A DNA stretch of 64,000 nucleotides from Leptasterias polaris (Eukaryota > Echinodermata > Asteroidea > Forcipulatida > Asteriidae). Numbering within the stretch: position 1 is the stretch's first letter; every line of letters starts with the position of its first letter. This document shows, one piece after another, positions 45,688 to 57,640 of the stretch. Below the pieces are notes generated by a model that ran no database searches, was not told the DNA's origin, and worked only from the letters and a program-made list of their open reading frames with translations. The position numbers and the translations under genes were made by a program. Location: NCBI GenBank assembly GCA_037783415.1, contig JAZGTN010000191.1:31354-95353 (forward strand). The letters are read 5' to 3'.

Positions 45688-46407
45688 AATTAACAATTGT
45701 TCCCTATTAACAAACAGTAAATTAATTATATGAATTGAAAGAGTATATTTTTTTCTTATTAAAAGTGAACGATCCATGAAATTTGCTTTTCGCGATCTCG
45801 AGATATTATGGATTTTCTAAGAAATTCTGTGTTTTAAAAGTTCGTTTTATGCGTATTTTGGCACATGCAAAAAAAAAACGCAAATGAGGCGCTATGTTCC
45901 GTCCCACCATGATGCAAACAGATAATAAAGGGGGCTGAGAGGGTTGGTTGAAGCAACCATGTTCATCATTAAGGAAAACAAGCCAGCTAGGCCAATTCGC
46001 TCCTCACAATATTAACTGAATGTTGTGTATCCATCATTAGCCATTCGCCTCGTTGACATTGACTGGGATGTAGGCTGGGTGGGGGATGGTGGCATCAGGG
46101 ATTAACAGTACCACGTGATACCAATCATGGGTGGAAATGCGGACTCTTGCTCCCCCTCTCTATCTAGGCCTCGGATTTTTTGTATATAATTATTTGTTTT
46201 CTTCTTCTTAACAAAAAGACGCTACTAAGGGCCAACAACTGTATATTATTTGTTAAAGTCTCAGTGTTGATTCTTGTAGTAAAAGGGCGGGGGAGGGTAA
46301 ATAGAGCTTGACTCTAGATCCAGGAATCAGGCTACTTTTCACCTGTGAGTGTTACACAGAATAAGATAGCCTACAGAGAATAAGGTCAGTTTGTTCGTTC
46401 ACTATGT
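45688..46407. other. Left flank of the transposase array
   Basis: Single-copy-looking AT-rich DNA. It shows no match to the end of the array unit, so the array begins sharply at GGGTGCACC (46408). No gene is visible. Confidence 0.5.
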
Positions 46408-47470
46408 GGGTGCACCACACTAAATAAGCCAGAATTAATGCGCCAAGCTACTTATCATAATTTGTAAACCCACAACTTATTTTTAATTATAACGTTTTGG
46501 GGGTCATGCAATTAATAGATTGTGTAAATATAAAAATCTATCACAACCTGGGGGTTCTGTGCTTCAACTTTTGAGGAGACTTGATAAATTTAGGCGTTAA
46601 AGTTGGCCCTATTTGACCGGGGAAGTGGAGAAGTGCTTCACGAAAACTGGCAGCAAGTCGGTTTTGGAAAAAAAATAAAAATCGTGTTTTTTTCTTCTGG
46701 GGTAGTTAGCAAAAATTCCAAACGGCTGACCTGCCAAAAATTGAAAAGAATTCTGAAGTTTAGTTGTCCGGAAATATGTCTGATTGGTTTTCAAGAGGCT
46801 GAGAGACTTACACGATTTTTTGAGTATTTTTGAATAATTATCATTTAGCATTGGTTCCTATGGGAGATTATTTAGAGGGGTGCGCCCTATATATACAACA
46901 TGGTGGCGCCCTTGCAGCCATTTTTGTTGGGATTTAAACATGTCTGCCGTTTGTTTACAATTGCAGGCGTGACAGAAATGAGTTGTTTGAGACTTCTTTC
47001 GTCAGTTATCGCCGTTTTTTTTATTGTTCGTGAAAACATCACTCCTCTGGCTGCAAACAGTAATTATAATAAAATATAGATAGCAATAACATTGTCACTT
47101 GTTAACAGAATAATTCAACGTTTTCAAAGAGTGGCTTGCTTTTTTTTTAGGCATCCTATTCCTACACACTTTAAACAGTATACAGTGTGTAAGACGGGAC
47201 AAACTACGATCGACGGTACGACTATCGTGTATGACTATTTGATGAGACTGTGATGGTAAGTCACTTTCAAGAAAATCATGGGTCAACAGCGGCTGGTTGC
47301 TTCCTCAATTAGGAAGAAATAAACATGTTGTAAACATCATCATCATACATTACATGGCATGGTTGGTATTAACTAATAACTGAACAAGAAGAGTGGGGGA
47401 GGTGTAAACATTGCATTATTATGAATGTCAAGTTTCCGGAAAAGTCAAGTGATTCAATTAGAGTTACACT

Positions 47471-49612
47471 CTATCGGTTTTTCCATTTTGAGAACATTCT
47501 GCTGTAATTGTGCTCCTTGTGAATCTTTGGCCCCTCATAGTTATACGATGAGTTAGTGTCCTGTGACTTTGGATTTAGTTGGCCAGGTTGATACAAATTT
47601 TGTTTAGCATAGTAAGTGTGATATCGTTCAGCTCGACACTGTGCTCGTCGCTTTTTGTAGATCTTTCCCATAACACGTTTTTTGTGATATTGTTGTTTTT
47701 TGTCCATTGCATCGAGGGCTTTTGCAGCGGGTGATCCAGCAGTAATGGGGCAATGAGTTGCCTCACACTTTTTGATAATAGAGTTTGCATGTTGGTTGTT
47801 CACCAGATGGATGGCGCTGTGATCTCTTGAAGCTCCGTTCCTTGAAAAGGTTAGTGTTCCTTTTGGATTTGTCATGGCGTAGGCATGATTCATGGATTCA
47901 GACTTCTGGGAACTTGTTCTGTACTTGGTTCTCTCTATCGCTTCGTCTCCTATGCGTTTTTCCAAAATTGTTTTTAAGATTTCCTCATCTTTAGATGTTA
48001 AAATAAATCTGCCGCGGACATAGCGAGAGAGGTATGGGTACTTGTATTTACCGTTGCAAACATGAGAATTTTGTTTGCATTTCTCATGGTCTCCCATGTA
48101 GCAGTTCGGAATTGCATCAATCGCCTTTGCAGCCAGTCTTTTCATGCTTGCTGTGTCATTTCCGCATTTAATGGAAATATGGTGTGCCTCAGCCTGTGCT
48201 CTGTGACTCACGTCATCAGCAAATCGGTCCTGTACTCTGTTTCGGTCTCTTGCACTGTTCCCAGGGAACATGTCACTGCTAAAGTTTGCTCGGCTGACTG
48301 CCGCACAAAGCGAGCGGTTCAAGTGGGATGGGTCTAGCAGACTTTCCATTTCCTTTCCCGTTCTTCTTCTCATGACAGAATTCATTCCTTTTGCTAGACA
48401 GCCGTCAGCGTCTGTTGTTATTCTATCCACAAGAACTGGTTCCGTGCACTCCAAAAGTTTAGTCGCACATCGAACACCCCCTTCTCTCTCATCTCCCATA
48501 TTGAAATGCGCTGGACGAGTAGCTGTGCACTTGTCGCCGTGCTTAGCGGATGTGCATTGTTGACCGAATGATGATGGTGACATTTCACCACTTTTACAAA
48601 GCTTGTTTTCTTGATGGTACATTATAACAAACTTTGAAGTAGTTGCGTTCTCGCACACGGTGTCTCTTGTCTGTGTTGCAGGAACAAATGGGTTTTTTTT
48701 CCTACAGTTGCGCAGGGGATTATTATACTGCCTGTCCATTTCAACTGCAATTGGACTTTCTCGTTCAAAGCCTTGGAGCTCACGGATGTCTTTCACTAGT
48801 TTCCTCTTGTCTGCCATGTCTCTGATATTTTCATTTTTGATAATTTCACCACATTTGTTCGAAATTTTTTGCAGCCCACTAGTGCATGGTACAGCTGTGT
48901 CCATTGATGTCAAGAGCCTCCTCGCACCTGCGGTTGCAATGCCAGTGTTCTGCAGGCCAACTTGGAAAGACATGTTTGGGGTTGCAGTGCGTCGTCCCCG
49001 CTTCCTACCCTCGTTAGCTATCTCACTGTAAAGTTTTGTCTTTTGTGTTTTAAAACCACACTTTTTGCAGGACATTACCTCTGAGACGGCTAAACCTCTA
49101 CGCTCTTCTGCCTCAGCCAATAGTTTAGGTTGACCATCACACTTAGGATGTGTTTGTTGATGATCAAGTACAGCTTGTGCACCCAGCTCTAGAGCTGAGT
49201 TGATGTCTACAAAACGATAACCTCCTCCTTGGTGATCAGTTCCTCTCTTGGGCAGTGGCTGGCCACATTTGTTGGCTATTGGGATCACTCCCTTGAGCTG
49301 GATCTTGTCAACTGGAGCCATTTCTACAACTTTTGGGCGAAGGAGCATCACATTTCTGCGGTTGTCTTGTTCCATCTGTGCTGCAATGTGGCAGAAATCT
49401 CCTCGCTCCGTATTTGGGGCGGCTAAACTCAACTGCTGATGGGTTGGCCTGACATACCGTGGTGTAGGTATACTTTGAGTTTCACTGCCTTTGTCTTGTA
49501 GTGAATTAAATTTATTTTTCGGCTTGAACCAAGTTTTTTGCATCTTGAAAATGCCGCGTCTAGCTCTACCCATTTTTATGGCAATGGATTTGTTACAAAC
49601 ATTGAATGGCAT
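47471..49612 (-). CDS. Mutator-like transposase, array unit 1
   Basis: A 713-codon intact frame. I interpret it as a member of the Mutator-like transposase family found widely in invertebrates; this is from motif recall, not a search. The N-terminus is basic (GRARRG, 15-20). YRFVDINS (132-139) and SCKKCGF (181-187) precede a glycine-rich stretch. A probable DDE set is D293 (in VEMDRQYNNPL), D401/D403 (TTDADGC) and E572 (QKSESMN). Between them lies a zinc-like cluster C504, H509, C512, C519 (CYMGDHEKC...C). After E572 come NPKGTLTFSRN, CEATHCPITAGSPAAKAL and a very basic tail (KKRVMGKIYKKRRAQCRAER) that may bind DNA. The second methionine, codon 14 at 49573, has a stronger start context (A at -3, G at +4) than codon 1 and precedes MGRARRG, so it may be the true start. 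No intron is needed. Confidence 0.78.
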   Translation of the reverse strand: MPFNVCNKSIAIKMGRARRGIFKMQKTWFKPKNKFNSLQDKGSETQSIPTPRYVRPTHQQLSLAAPNTERGDFCHIAAQMEQDNRRNVMLLRPKVVEMAPVDKIQLKGVIPIANKCGQPLPKRGTDHQGGGYRFVDINSALELGAQAVLDHQQTHPKCDGQPKLLAEAEERRGLAVSEVMSCKKCGFKTQKTKLYSEIANEGRKRGRRTATPNMSFQVGLQNTGIATAGARRLLTSMDTAVPCTSGLQKISNKCGEIIKNENIRDMADKRKLVKDIRELQGFERESPIAVEMDRQYNNPLRNCRKKNPFVPATQTRDTVCENATTSKFVIMYHQENKLCKSGEMSPSSFGQQCTSAKHGDKCTATRPAHFNMGDEREGGVRCATKLLECTEPVLVDRITTDADGCLAKGMNSVMRRRTGKEMESLLDPSHLNRSLCAAVSRANFSSDMFPGNSARDRNRVQDRFADDVSHRAQAEAHHISIKCGNDTASMKRLAAKAIDAIPNCYMGDHEKCKQNSHVCNGKYKYPYLSRYVRGRFILTSKDEEILKTILEKRIGDEAIERTKYRTSSQKSESMNHAYAMTNPKGTLTFSRNGASRDHSAIHLVNNQHANSIIKKCEATHCPITAGSPAAKALDAMDKKQQYHKKRVMGKIYKKRRAQCRAERYHTYYAKQNLYQPGQLNPKSQDTNSSYNYEGPKIHKEHNYSRMFSKWKNR

Positions 49613-49737
49613 CCATCATAAGTGATCTCACATTAATTGTGGTCTAAAGCAAAAATACTTTTAGAGTTCTCCCGATGCACAAGCTAGCGTATCAGGGCCG
49701 ACACTACGCTGAACGCACAAATTTCGGCCGATATGCC

Positions 49738-49740
<3 letters not shown>

Positions 49741-49752
<12 letters not shown>
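49741..49752 (-). promoter_or_regulatory. Possible TATA element upstream of the transposase frame
   Basis: A TATATATATATA tract about 130 bp upstream of the minus-strand ATG, next to a long A/T homopolymer. The position is reasonable for a TATA box with a short leader. The tract length varies between units (shorter in unit 2), which weakens the case or makes it a source of expression differences. No other promoter element is recognised. Confidence 0.25.
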
Positions 49753-49770
<18 letters not shown>

Positions 49771-51483
49771 TCAATTTCAGATAAATTTCACAAAAATTCA
49801 TCAAGATAAAACCATTGCCAATGCTCCATATTGGACAGTAGGACCTGTGAAAAGGCCCCCATCCCAGGGGAATTGTCTAAGATAATAGCCATCTGTTTCT
49901 GGATAGAGTTATAACTTGTCCCCATCAACCAGAAACAATCATAATGGTTTGGCCTTTTTCAACATGCCCCGCCCACGCCCCGCCCACCCTTTCCCCCTTT
50001 TACCCCGTTCCAGAGGTAGAATACAATTTGAAAGGGCAGTTAAATGTACAAAAAGTGACCTATGTGTTTTCTAGATTTTATAAAGCTCCCCATTTTAGAC
50101 TAATATGAATGCATGGTTAGAATAATTTAAGGGAAAGCAAAATGTGACCCCCCCCCCCCCCCGGCCAGCCCCCTTCCATGTTTACAGCTTGTTCATGCCA
50201 ATTAACCCCTTCTTAATGATTAATTAAATAACTTGTAAGGTTTTTATGATCCTGTGATAAAAAAGAGACATGTTAATAACTTTTTGAGTGAGGACTGACC
50301 TTGTTGTAGACGAACGCAATAACATTTCACATTTTTTTTTCCAGATATCAAGTCAGTGACTTATTCTCAACAATTTAAGCATAATTTTTTAACCATAAAG
50401 AATAATTAAGTGCCCTTATAGGGTGCACCACACTAAATAAGCCAGAATTAATGCGCCAAGCTACTTATCATAATTTGTAAACCCACAACTTATTTTTAAT
50501 TATAACGTTTTGGGGGTCATGCAATTAATAGATTGTGTAAATATAAAAATCTATCACAACCTGGGGGTTCTGTGCTTCAACTTTTGAGGAGACTTGATAA
50601 ATTTAGGCGTTAAAGTTGGCCCTATTTGACCGGGGAAGTGGAGAAGTGCTTCACGAAAACTGGCAGCAAGTCGGTTTTGGAAAAAAAATAAAAATCGTGT
50701 TTTTTTCTTCTGGGGTAGTTAGCAAAAATTCCAAACGGCTGACCTGCCAAAAATTGAAAAGAATTCTGAAGTTTAGTTGTCCGGAAATATGTCTGATTGG
50801 TTTTCAAGAGGCTGAGAGACTTACACGATTTTTTGAGTATTTTTGAATAATTATCATTTAGCATTGGTTCCTATGGGAGATTATTTAGAGGGGTGCGCCC
50901 TATATATACAACATGGTGGCGCCCTTGCAGCCATTTTTGTTGGGATTTAAACATGTCTGCCGTTTGTTTACAATTGCAGGCGTGACAGAAATGAGTTGTT
51001 TGAGACTTCTTTCGTCAGTTATCGCCGTTTTTTTTATTGTTCGTGAAAACATCACTCCTCTGGCTGCAAACAGTAATTATAATAAAATATAGATAGCAAT
51101 AACATTGTCACTTGTTAACAGAATAATTCAACGTTTTCAAAGAGTGGCTTGCTTTTTTTTTAGGCATCCTATTCCTACACACTTTAAACAGTATACAGTG
51201 TGTAAGACGGGACAAACTACGATCGACGGTACGACTATCGTGTATGACTATTTGATGAGACTGTGATGGTAAGTCACTTTCAAGAAAATCATGGGTCAAC
51301 AGCGGCTGGTTGCTTCCTCAATTAGGAAGAAATAAACATGTTGTAAACATCATCATCATACATTACATGGCATGGTTGGTATTAACTAATAACTGAACAA
51401 GAAGAGTGGGGGAGGTGTAAACATTGCATTATTATGAATGTCAAGTTTCCGGAAAAGTCAAGTGATTCAATTAGAGTTACACT

Positions 51484-53625
51484 CTATCGGTTTTTCCATT
51501 TTGAGAACATTCTGCTGTAATTGTGCTCCTTGTGAATCTTTGGCCCCTCATAGTTATACGATGAGTTAGTGTCCTGTGACTTTGGATTTAGTTGGCCAGG
51601 TTGATACAAATTTTGTTTAGCATAGTAAGTGTGATATCGTTCAGCTCGACACTGTGCTCGTCGCTTTTTGTAGATCTTTCCCATAACACGTTTTTTGTGA
51701 TATTGTTGTTTTTTGTCCATTGCATCGAGGGCTTTTGCAGCGGGTGATCCAGCAGTAATGGGGCAATGAGTTGCCTCACACTTTTTGATAATAGAGTTTG
51801 CATGTTGGTTGTTCACCAGATGGATGGCGCTGTGATCTCTTGAAGCTCCGTTCCTTGAAAAGGTTAGTGTTCCTTTTGGATTTGTCATGGCGTAGGCATG
51901 ATTCATGGATTCAGACTTCTGGGAACTTGTTCTGTACTTGGTTCTCTCTATCGCTTCGTCTCCTATGCGTTTTTCCAAAATTGTTTTTAAGATTTCCTCA
52001 TCTTTAGATGTTAAAATAAATCTGCCGCGGACATAGCGAGAGAGGTATGGGTACTTGTATTTACCGTTGCAAACATGAGAATTTTGTTTGCATTTCTCAT
52101 GGTCTCCCATGTAGCAGTTCGGAATTGCATCAATCGCCTTTGCAGCCAGTCTTTTCATGCTTGCTGTGTCATTTCCGCATTTAATGGAAATATGGTGTGC
52201 CTCAGCCTGTGCTCTGTGACTCACGTCATCAGCAAATCGGTCCTGTACTCTGTTTCGGTCTCTTGCACTGTTCCCAGGGAACATGTCACTGCTAAAGTTT
52301 GCTCGGCTGACTGCCGCACAAAGCGAGCGGTTCAAGTGGGATGGGTCTAGCAGACTTTCCATTTCCTTTCCCGTTCTTCTTCTCATGACAGAATTCATTC
52401 CTTTTGCTAGACAGCCGTCAGCGTCTGTTGTTATTCTATCCACAAGAACTGGTTCCGTGCACTCCAAAAGTTTAGTCGCACATCGAACACCCCCTTCTCT
52501 CTCATCTCCCATATTGAAATGCGCTGGACGAGTAGCTGTGCACTTGTCGCCGTGCTTAGCGGATGTGCATTGTTGACCGAATGATGATGGTGACATTTCA
52601 CCACTTTTACAAAGCTTGTTTTCTTGATGGTACATTATAACAAACTTTGAAGTAGTTGCGTTCTCGCACACGGTGTCTCTTGTCTGTGTTGCAGGAACAA
52701 ATGGGTTTTTTTTCCTACAGTTGCGCAGGGGATTATTATACTGCCTGTCCATTTCAACTGCAATTGGACTTTCTCGTTCAAAGCCTTGGAGCTCACGGAT
52801 GTCTTTCACTAGTTTCCTCTTGTCTGCCATGTCTCTGATATTTTCATTTTTGATAATTTCACCACATTTGTTCGAAATTTTTTGCAGCCCACTAGTGCAT
52901 GGTACAGCTGTGTCCATTGATGTCAAGAGCCTCCTCGCACCTGCGGTTGCAATGCCAGTGTTCTGCAGGCCAACTTGGAAAGACATGTTTGGGGTTGCAG
53001 TGCGTCGTCCCCGCTTCCTACCCTCGTTAGCTATCTCACTGTAAAGTTTTGTCTTTTGTGTTTTAAAACCACACTTTTTGCAGGACATTACCTCTGAGAC
53101 GGCTAAACCTCTACGCTCTTCTGCCTCAGCCAATAGTTTAGGTTGACCATCACACTTAGGATGTGTTTGTTGATGATCAAGTACAGCTTGTGCACCCAGC
53201 TCTAGAGCTGAGTTGATGTCTACAAAACGATAACCTCCTCCTTGGTGATCAGTTCCTCTCTTGGGCAGTGGCTGGCCACATTTGTTGGCTATTGGGATCA
53301 CTCCCTTGAGCTGGATCTTGTCAACTGGAGCCATTTCTACAACTTTTGGGCGAAGGAGCATCACATTTCTGCGGTTGTCTTGTTCCATCTGTGCTGCAAT
53401 GTGGCAGAAATCTCCTCGCTCCGTATTTGGGGCGGCTAAACTCAACTGCTGATGGGTTGGCCTGACATACCGTGGTGTAGGTATACTTTGAGTTTCACTG
53501 CCTTTGTCTTGTAGTGAATTAAATTTATTTTTCGGCTTGAACCAAGTTTTTTGCATCTTGAAAATGCCGCGTCTAGCTCTACCCATTTTTATGGCAATGG
53601 ATTTGTTACAAACATTGAATGGCAT
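51484..53625 (-). CDS. Mutator-like transposase, array unit 2
   Basis: Same 713-residue protein as unit 1, with no difference seen in the translation. The upstream non-coding part differs in having the longest T run (24) and C run (17) and a shortened TA tract. All catalytic-type residues (D293, D401/D403, E572) and the C504/H509/C512/C519 cluster are kept. Alternative start at codon 14 is 53586. Confidence 0.78.
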   Translation of the reverse strand: MPFNVCNKSIAIKMGRARRGIFKMQKTWFKPKNKFNSLQDKGSETQSIPTPRYVRPTHQQLSLAAPNTERGDFCHIAAQMEQDNRRNVMLLRPKVVEMAPVDKIQLKGVIPIANKCGQPLPKRGTDHQGGGYRFVDINSALELGAQAVLDHQQTHPKCDGQPKLLAEAEERRGLAVSEVMSCKKCGFKTQKTKLYSEIANEGRKRGRRTATPNMSFQVGLQNTGIATAGARRLLTSMDTAVPCTSGLQKISNKCGEIIKNENIRDMADKRKLVKDIRELQGFERESPIAVEMDRQYNNPLRNCRKKNPFVPATQTRDTVCENATTSKFVIMYHQENKLCKSGEMSPSSFGQQCTSAKHGDKCTATRPAHFNMGDEREGGVRCATKLLECTEPVLVDRITTDADGCLAKGMNSVMRRRTGKEMESLLDPSHLNRSLCAAVSRANFSSDMFPGNSARDRNRVQDRFADDVSHRAQAEAHHISIKCGNDTASMKRLAAKAIDAIPNCYMGDHEKCKQNSHVCNGKYKYPYLSRYVRGRFILTSKDEEILKTILEKRIGDEAIERTKYRTSSQKSESMNHAYAMTNPKGTLTFSRNGASRDHSAIHLVNNQHANSIIKKCEATHCPITAGSPAAKALDAMDKKQQYHKKRVMGKIYKKRRAQCRAERYHTYYAKQNLYQPGQLNPKSQDTNSSYNYEGPKIHKEHNYSRMFSKWKNR

Positions 53626-55498
53626 CCATCATAAGTGATCTCACATTAATTGTGGTCTAAAGCAAAAATACTTTTAGAGTTCTCCCGATGCACAAGCTAG
53701 CGTATCAGGGCCGACACTACGCTGAACGCACAAATTTCGGCCGATATGCCAAAATATATATTTTTTTTTTTTTTTTTTTTTTTTCAATTTCAGATAAATT
53801 TCACAAAAATTCATCAAGATAAAACCATTGCCAATGCTCCATATTGGACAGTAGGACCTGTGAAAAGGCCCCCATCCCAGGGGAATTGTCTAAGATAATA
53901 GCCATCTGTTTCTGGATAGAGTTATAACTTGTCCCCATCAACCAGAAACAATCATAATGGTTTGGCCTTTTTCAACATGCCCCGCCCACGCCCCGCCCAC
54001 CCTTTCCCCCTTTTACCCCGTTCCAGAGGTAGAATACAATTTGAAAGGGCAGTTAAATGTACAAAAAGTGACCTATGTGTTTTCTAGATTTTATAAAGCT
54101 CCCCATTTTAGACTAATATGAATGCATGGTTAGAATAATTTAAGGGAAAGCAAAATGTGACCCCCCCCCCCCCCCCCGGCCAGCCCCCTTCCATGTTTAC
54201 AGCTTGTTCATGCCAATTAACCCCTTCTTAATGATTAATTAAATAACTTGTAAGGTTTTTATGATCCTGTGATAAAAAAGAGACATGTTAATAACTTTTT
54301 GAGTGAGGACTGACCTTGTTGTAGACGAACGCAATAACATTTCACATTTTTTTTTCCAGATATCAAGTCAGTGACTTATTCTCAACAATTTAAGCATAAT
54401 TTTTTAACCATAAAGAATAATTAAGTGCCCTTATAGGGTGCACCACACTAAATAAGCCAGAATTAATGCGCCAAGCTACTTATCATAATTTGTAAACCCA
54501 CAACTTATTTTTAATTATAACGTTTTGGGGGTCATGCAATTAATAGATTGTGTAAATATAAAAATCTATCACAACCTGGGGGTTCTGTGCTTCAACTTTT
54601 GAGGAGACTTGATAAATTTAGGCGTTAAAGTTGGCCCTATTTGACCGGGGAAGTGGAGAAGTGCTTCACGAAAACTGGCAGCAAGTCGGTTTTGGAAAAA
54701 AAATAAAAATCGTGTTTTTTTCTTCTGGGGTAGTTAGCAAAAATTCCAAACGGCTGACCTGCCAAAAATTGAAAAGAATTCTGAAGTTTAGTTGTCCGGA
54801 AATATGTCTGATTGGTTTTCAAGAGGCTGAGAGACTTACACGATTTTTTGAGTATTTTTGAATAATTATCATTTAGCATTGGTTCCTATGGGAGATTATT
54901 TAGAGGGGTGCGCCCTATATATACAACATGGTGGCGCCCTTGCAGCCATTTTTGTTGGGATTTAAACATGTCTGCCGTTTGTTTACAATTGCAGGCGTGA
55001 CAGAAATGAGTTGTTTGAGACTTCTTTCGTCAGTTATCGCCGTTTTTTTTATTGTTCGTGAAAACATCACTCCTCTGGCTGCAAACAGTAATTATAATAA
55101 AATATAGATAGCAATAACATTGTCACTTGTTAACAGAATAATTCAACGTTTTCAAAGAGTGGCTTGCTTTTTTTTTAGGCATCCTATTCCTACACACTTT
55201 AAACAGTATACAGTGTGTAAGACGGGACAAACTACGATCGACGGTACGACTATCGTGTATGACTATTTGATGAGACTGTGATGGTAAGTCACTTTCAAGA
55301 AAATCATGGGTCAACAGCGGCTGGTTGCTTCCTCAATTAGGAAGAAATAAACATGTTGTAAACATCATCATCATACATTACATGGCATGGTTGGTATTAA
55401 CTAATAACTGAACAAGAAGAGTGGGGGAGGTGTAAACATTGCATTATTATGAATGTCAAGTTTCCGGAAAAGTCAAGTGATTCAATTAGAGTTACACT

Positions 55499-57640
55499 CT
55501 ATCGGTTTTTCCATTTTGAGAACATTCTGCTGTAATTGTGCTCCTTGTGAATCTTTGGCCCCTCATAGTTATACGATGAGTTAGTGTCCTGTGACTTTGG
55601 ATTTAGTTGGCCAGGTTGATACAAATTTTGTTTAGCATAGTAAGTGTGATATCGTTCAGCTCGACACTGTGCTCGTCGCTTTTTGTAGATCTTTCCCATA
55701 ACACGTTTTTTGTGATATTGTTGTTTTTTGTCCATTGCATCGAGGGCTTTTGCAGCGGGTGATCCAGCAGTAATGGGGCAATGAGTTGCCTCACACTTTT
55801 TGATAATAGAGTTTGCATGTTGGTTGTTCACCAGATGGATGGCGCTGTGATCTCTTGAAGCTCCGTTCCTTGAAAAGGTTAGTGTTCCTTTTGGATTTGT
55901 CATGGCGTAGGCATGATTCATGGATTCAGACTTCTGGGAACTTGTTCTGTACTTGGTTCTCTCTATCGCTTCGTCTCCTATGCGTTTTTCCAAAATTGTT
56001 TTTAAGATTTCCTCATCTTTAGATGTTAAAATAAATCTGCCGCGGACATAGCGAGAGAGGTATGGGTACTTGTATTTACCGTTGCAAACATGAGAATTTT
56101 GTTTGCATTTCTCATGGTCTCCCATGTAGCAGTTCGGAATTGCATCAATCGCCTTTGCAGCCAGTCTTTTCATGCTTGCTGTGTCATTTCCGCATTTAAT
56201 GGAAATATGGTGTGCCTCAGCCTGTGCTCTGTGACTCACGTCATCAGCAAATCGGTCCTGTACTCTGTTTCGGTCTCTTGCACTGTTCCCAGGGAACATG
56301 TCACTGCTAAAGTTTGCTCGGCTGACTGCCGCACAAAGCGAGCGGTTCAAGTGGGATGGGTCTAGCAGACTTTCCATTTCCTTTCCCGTTCTTCTTCTCA
56401 TGACAGAATTCATTCCTTTTGCTAGACAGCCGTCAGCGTCTGTTGTTATTCTATCCACAAGAACTGGTTCCGTGCACTCCAAAAGTTTAGTCGCACATCG
56501 AACACCCCCTTCTCTCTCATCTCCCATATTGAAATGCGCTGGACGAGTAGCTGTGCACTTGTCGCCGTGCTTAGCGGATGTGCATTGTTGACCGAATGAT
56601 GATGGTGACATTTCACCACTTTTACAAAGCTTGTTTTCTTGATGGTACATTATAACAAACTTTGAAGTAGTTGCGTTCTCGCACACGGTGTCTCTTGTCT
56701 GTGTTGCAGGAACAAATGGGTTTTTTTTCCTACAGTTGCGCAGGGGATTATTATACTGCCTGTCCATTTCAACTGCAATTGGACTTTCTCGTTCAAAGCC
56801 TTGGAGCTCACGGATGTCTTTCACTAGTTTCCTCTTGTCTGCCATGTCTCTGATATTTTCATTTTTGATAATTTCACCACATTTGTTCGAAATTTTTTGC
56901 AGCCCACTAGTGCATGGTACAGCTGTGTCCATTGATGTCAAGAGCCTCCTCGCACCTGCGGTTGCAATGCCAGTGTTCTGCAGGCCAACTTGGAAAGACA
57001 TGTTTGGGGTTGCAGTGCGTCGTCCCCGCTTCCTACCCTCGTTAGCTATCTCACTGTAAAGTTTTGTCTTTTGTGTTTTAAAACCACACTTTTTGCAGGA
57101 CATTACCTCTGAGACGGCTAAACCTCTACGCTCTTCTGCCTCAGCCAATAGTTTAGGTTGACCATCACACTTAGGATGTGTTTGTTGATGATCAAGTACA
57201 GCTTGTGCACCCAGCTCTAGAGCTGAGTTGATGTCTACAAAACGATAACCTCCTCCTTGGTGATCAGTTCCTCTCTTGGGCAGTGGCTGGCCACATTTGT
57301 TGGCTATTGGGATCACTCCCTTGAGCTGGATCTTGTCAACTGGAGCCATTTCTACAACTTTTGGGCGAAGGAGCATCACATTTCTGCGGTTGTCTTGTTC
57401 CATCTGTGCTGCAATGTGGCAGAAATCTCCTCGCTCCGTATTTGGGGCGGCTAAACTCAACTGCTGATGGGTTGGCCTGACATACCGTGGTGTAGGTATA
57501 CTTTGAGTTTCACTGCCTTTGTCTTGTAGTGAATTAAATTTATTTTTCGGCTTGAACCAAGTTTTTTGCATCTTGAAAATGCCGCGTCTAGCTCTACCCA
57601 TTTTTATGGCAATGGATTTGTTACAAACATTGAATGGCAT
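55499..57640 (-). CDS. Mutator-like transposase, array unit 3
   Basis: Translation identical to units 1 and 2 as far as I can see. This unit alone has the extra 102-bp segment (58325-58426), about 690 bp upstream of the start codon on the gene's strand, so if that segment has a regulatory effect this copy would differ from the others. Codon 14 is at 57601. Confidence 0.78.
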   Translation of the reverse strand: MPFNVCNKSIAIKMGRARRGIFKMQKTWFKPKNKFNSLQDKGSETQSIPTPRYVRPTHQQLSLAAPNTERGDFCHIAAQMEQDNRRNVMLLRPKVVEMAPVDKIQLKGVIPIANKCGQPLPKRGTDHQGGGYRFVDINSALELGAQAVLDHQQTHPKCDGQPKLLAEAEERRGLAVSEVMSCKKCGFKTQKTKLYSEIANEGRKRGRRTATPNMSFQVGLQNTGIATAGARRLLTSMDTAVPCTSGLQKISNKCGEIIKNENIRDMADKRKLVKDIRELQGFERESPIAVEMDRQYNNPLRNCRKKNPFVPATQTRDTVCENATTSKFVIMYHQENKLCKSGEMSPSSFGQQCTSAKHGDKCTATRPAHFNMGDEREGGVRCATKLLECTEPVLVDRITTDADGCLAKGMNSVMRRRTGKEMESLLDPSHLNRSLCAAVSRANFSSDMFPGNSARDRNRVQDRFADDVSHRAQAEAHHISIKCGNDTASMKRLAAKAIDAIPNCYMGDHEKCKQNSHVCNGKYKYPYLSRYVRGRFILTSKDEEILKTILEKRIGDEAIERTKYRTSSQKSESMNHAYAMTNPKGTLTFSRNGASRDHSAIHLVNNQHANSIIKKCEATHCPITAGSPAAKALDAMDKKQQYHKKRVMGKIYKKRRAQCRAERYHTYYAKQNLYQPGQLNPKSQDTNSSYNYEGPKIHKEHNYSRMFSKWKNR

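Noticed and set aside
46603..46851. 76-codon plus and 80-codon minus frames repeated in every array unit
   Set aside because: They overlap each other on opposite strands, have no motifs, and recur only because the unit is duplicated.
47785..49439. Several plus-strand frames of 60-123 codons opposite the transposase, repeated in each unit
   Set aside because: They are antisense shadows of the 713-codon frame, with no recognisable motifs.
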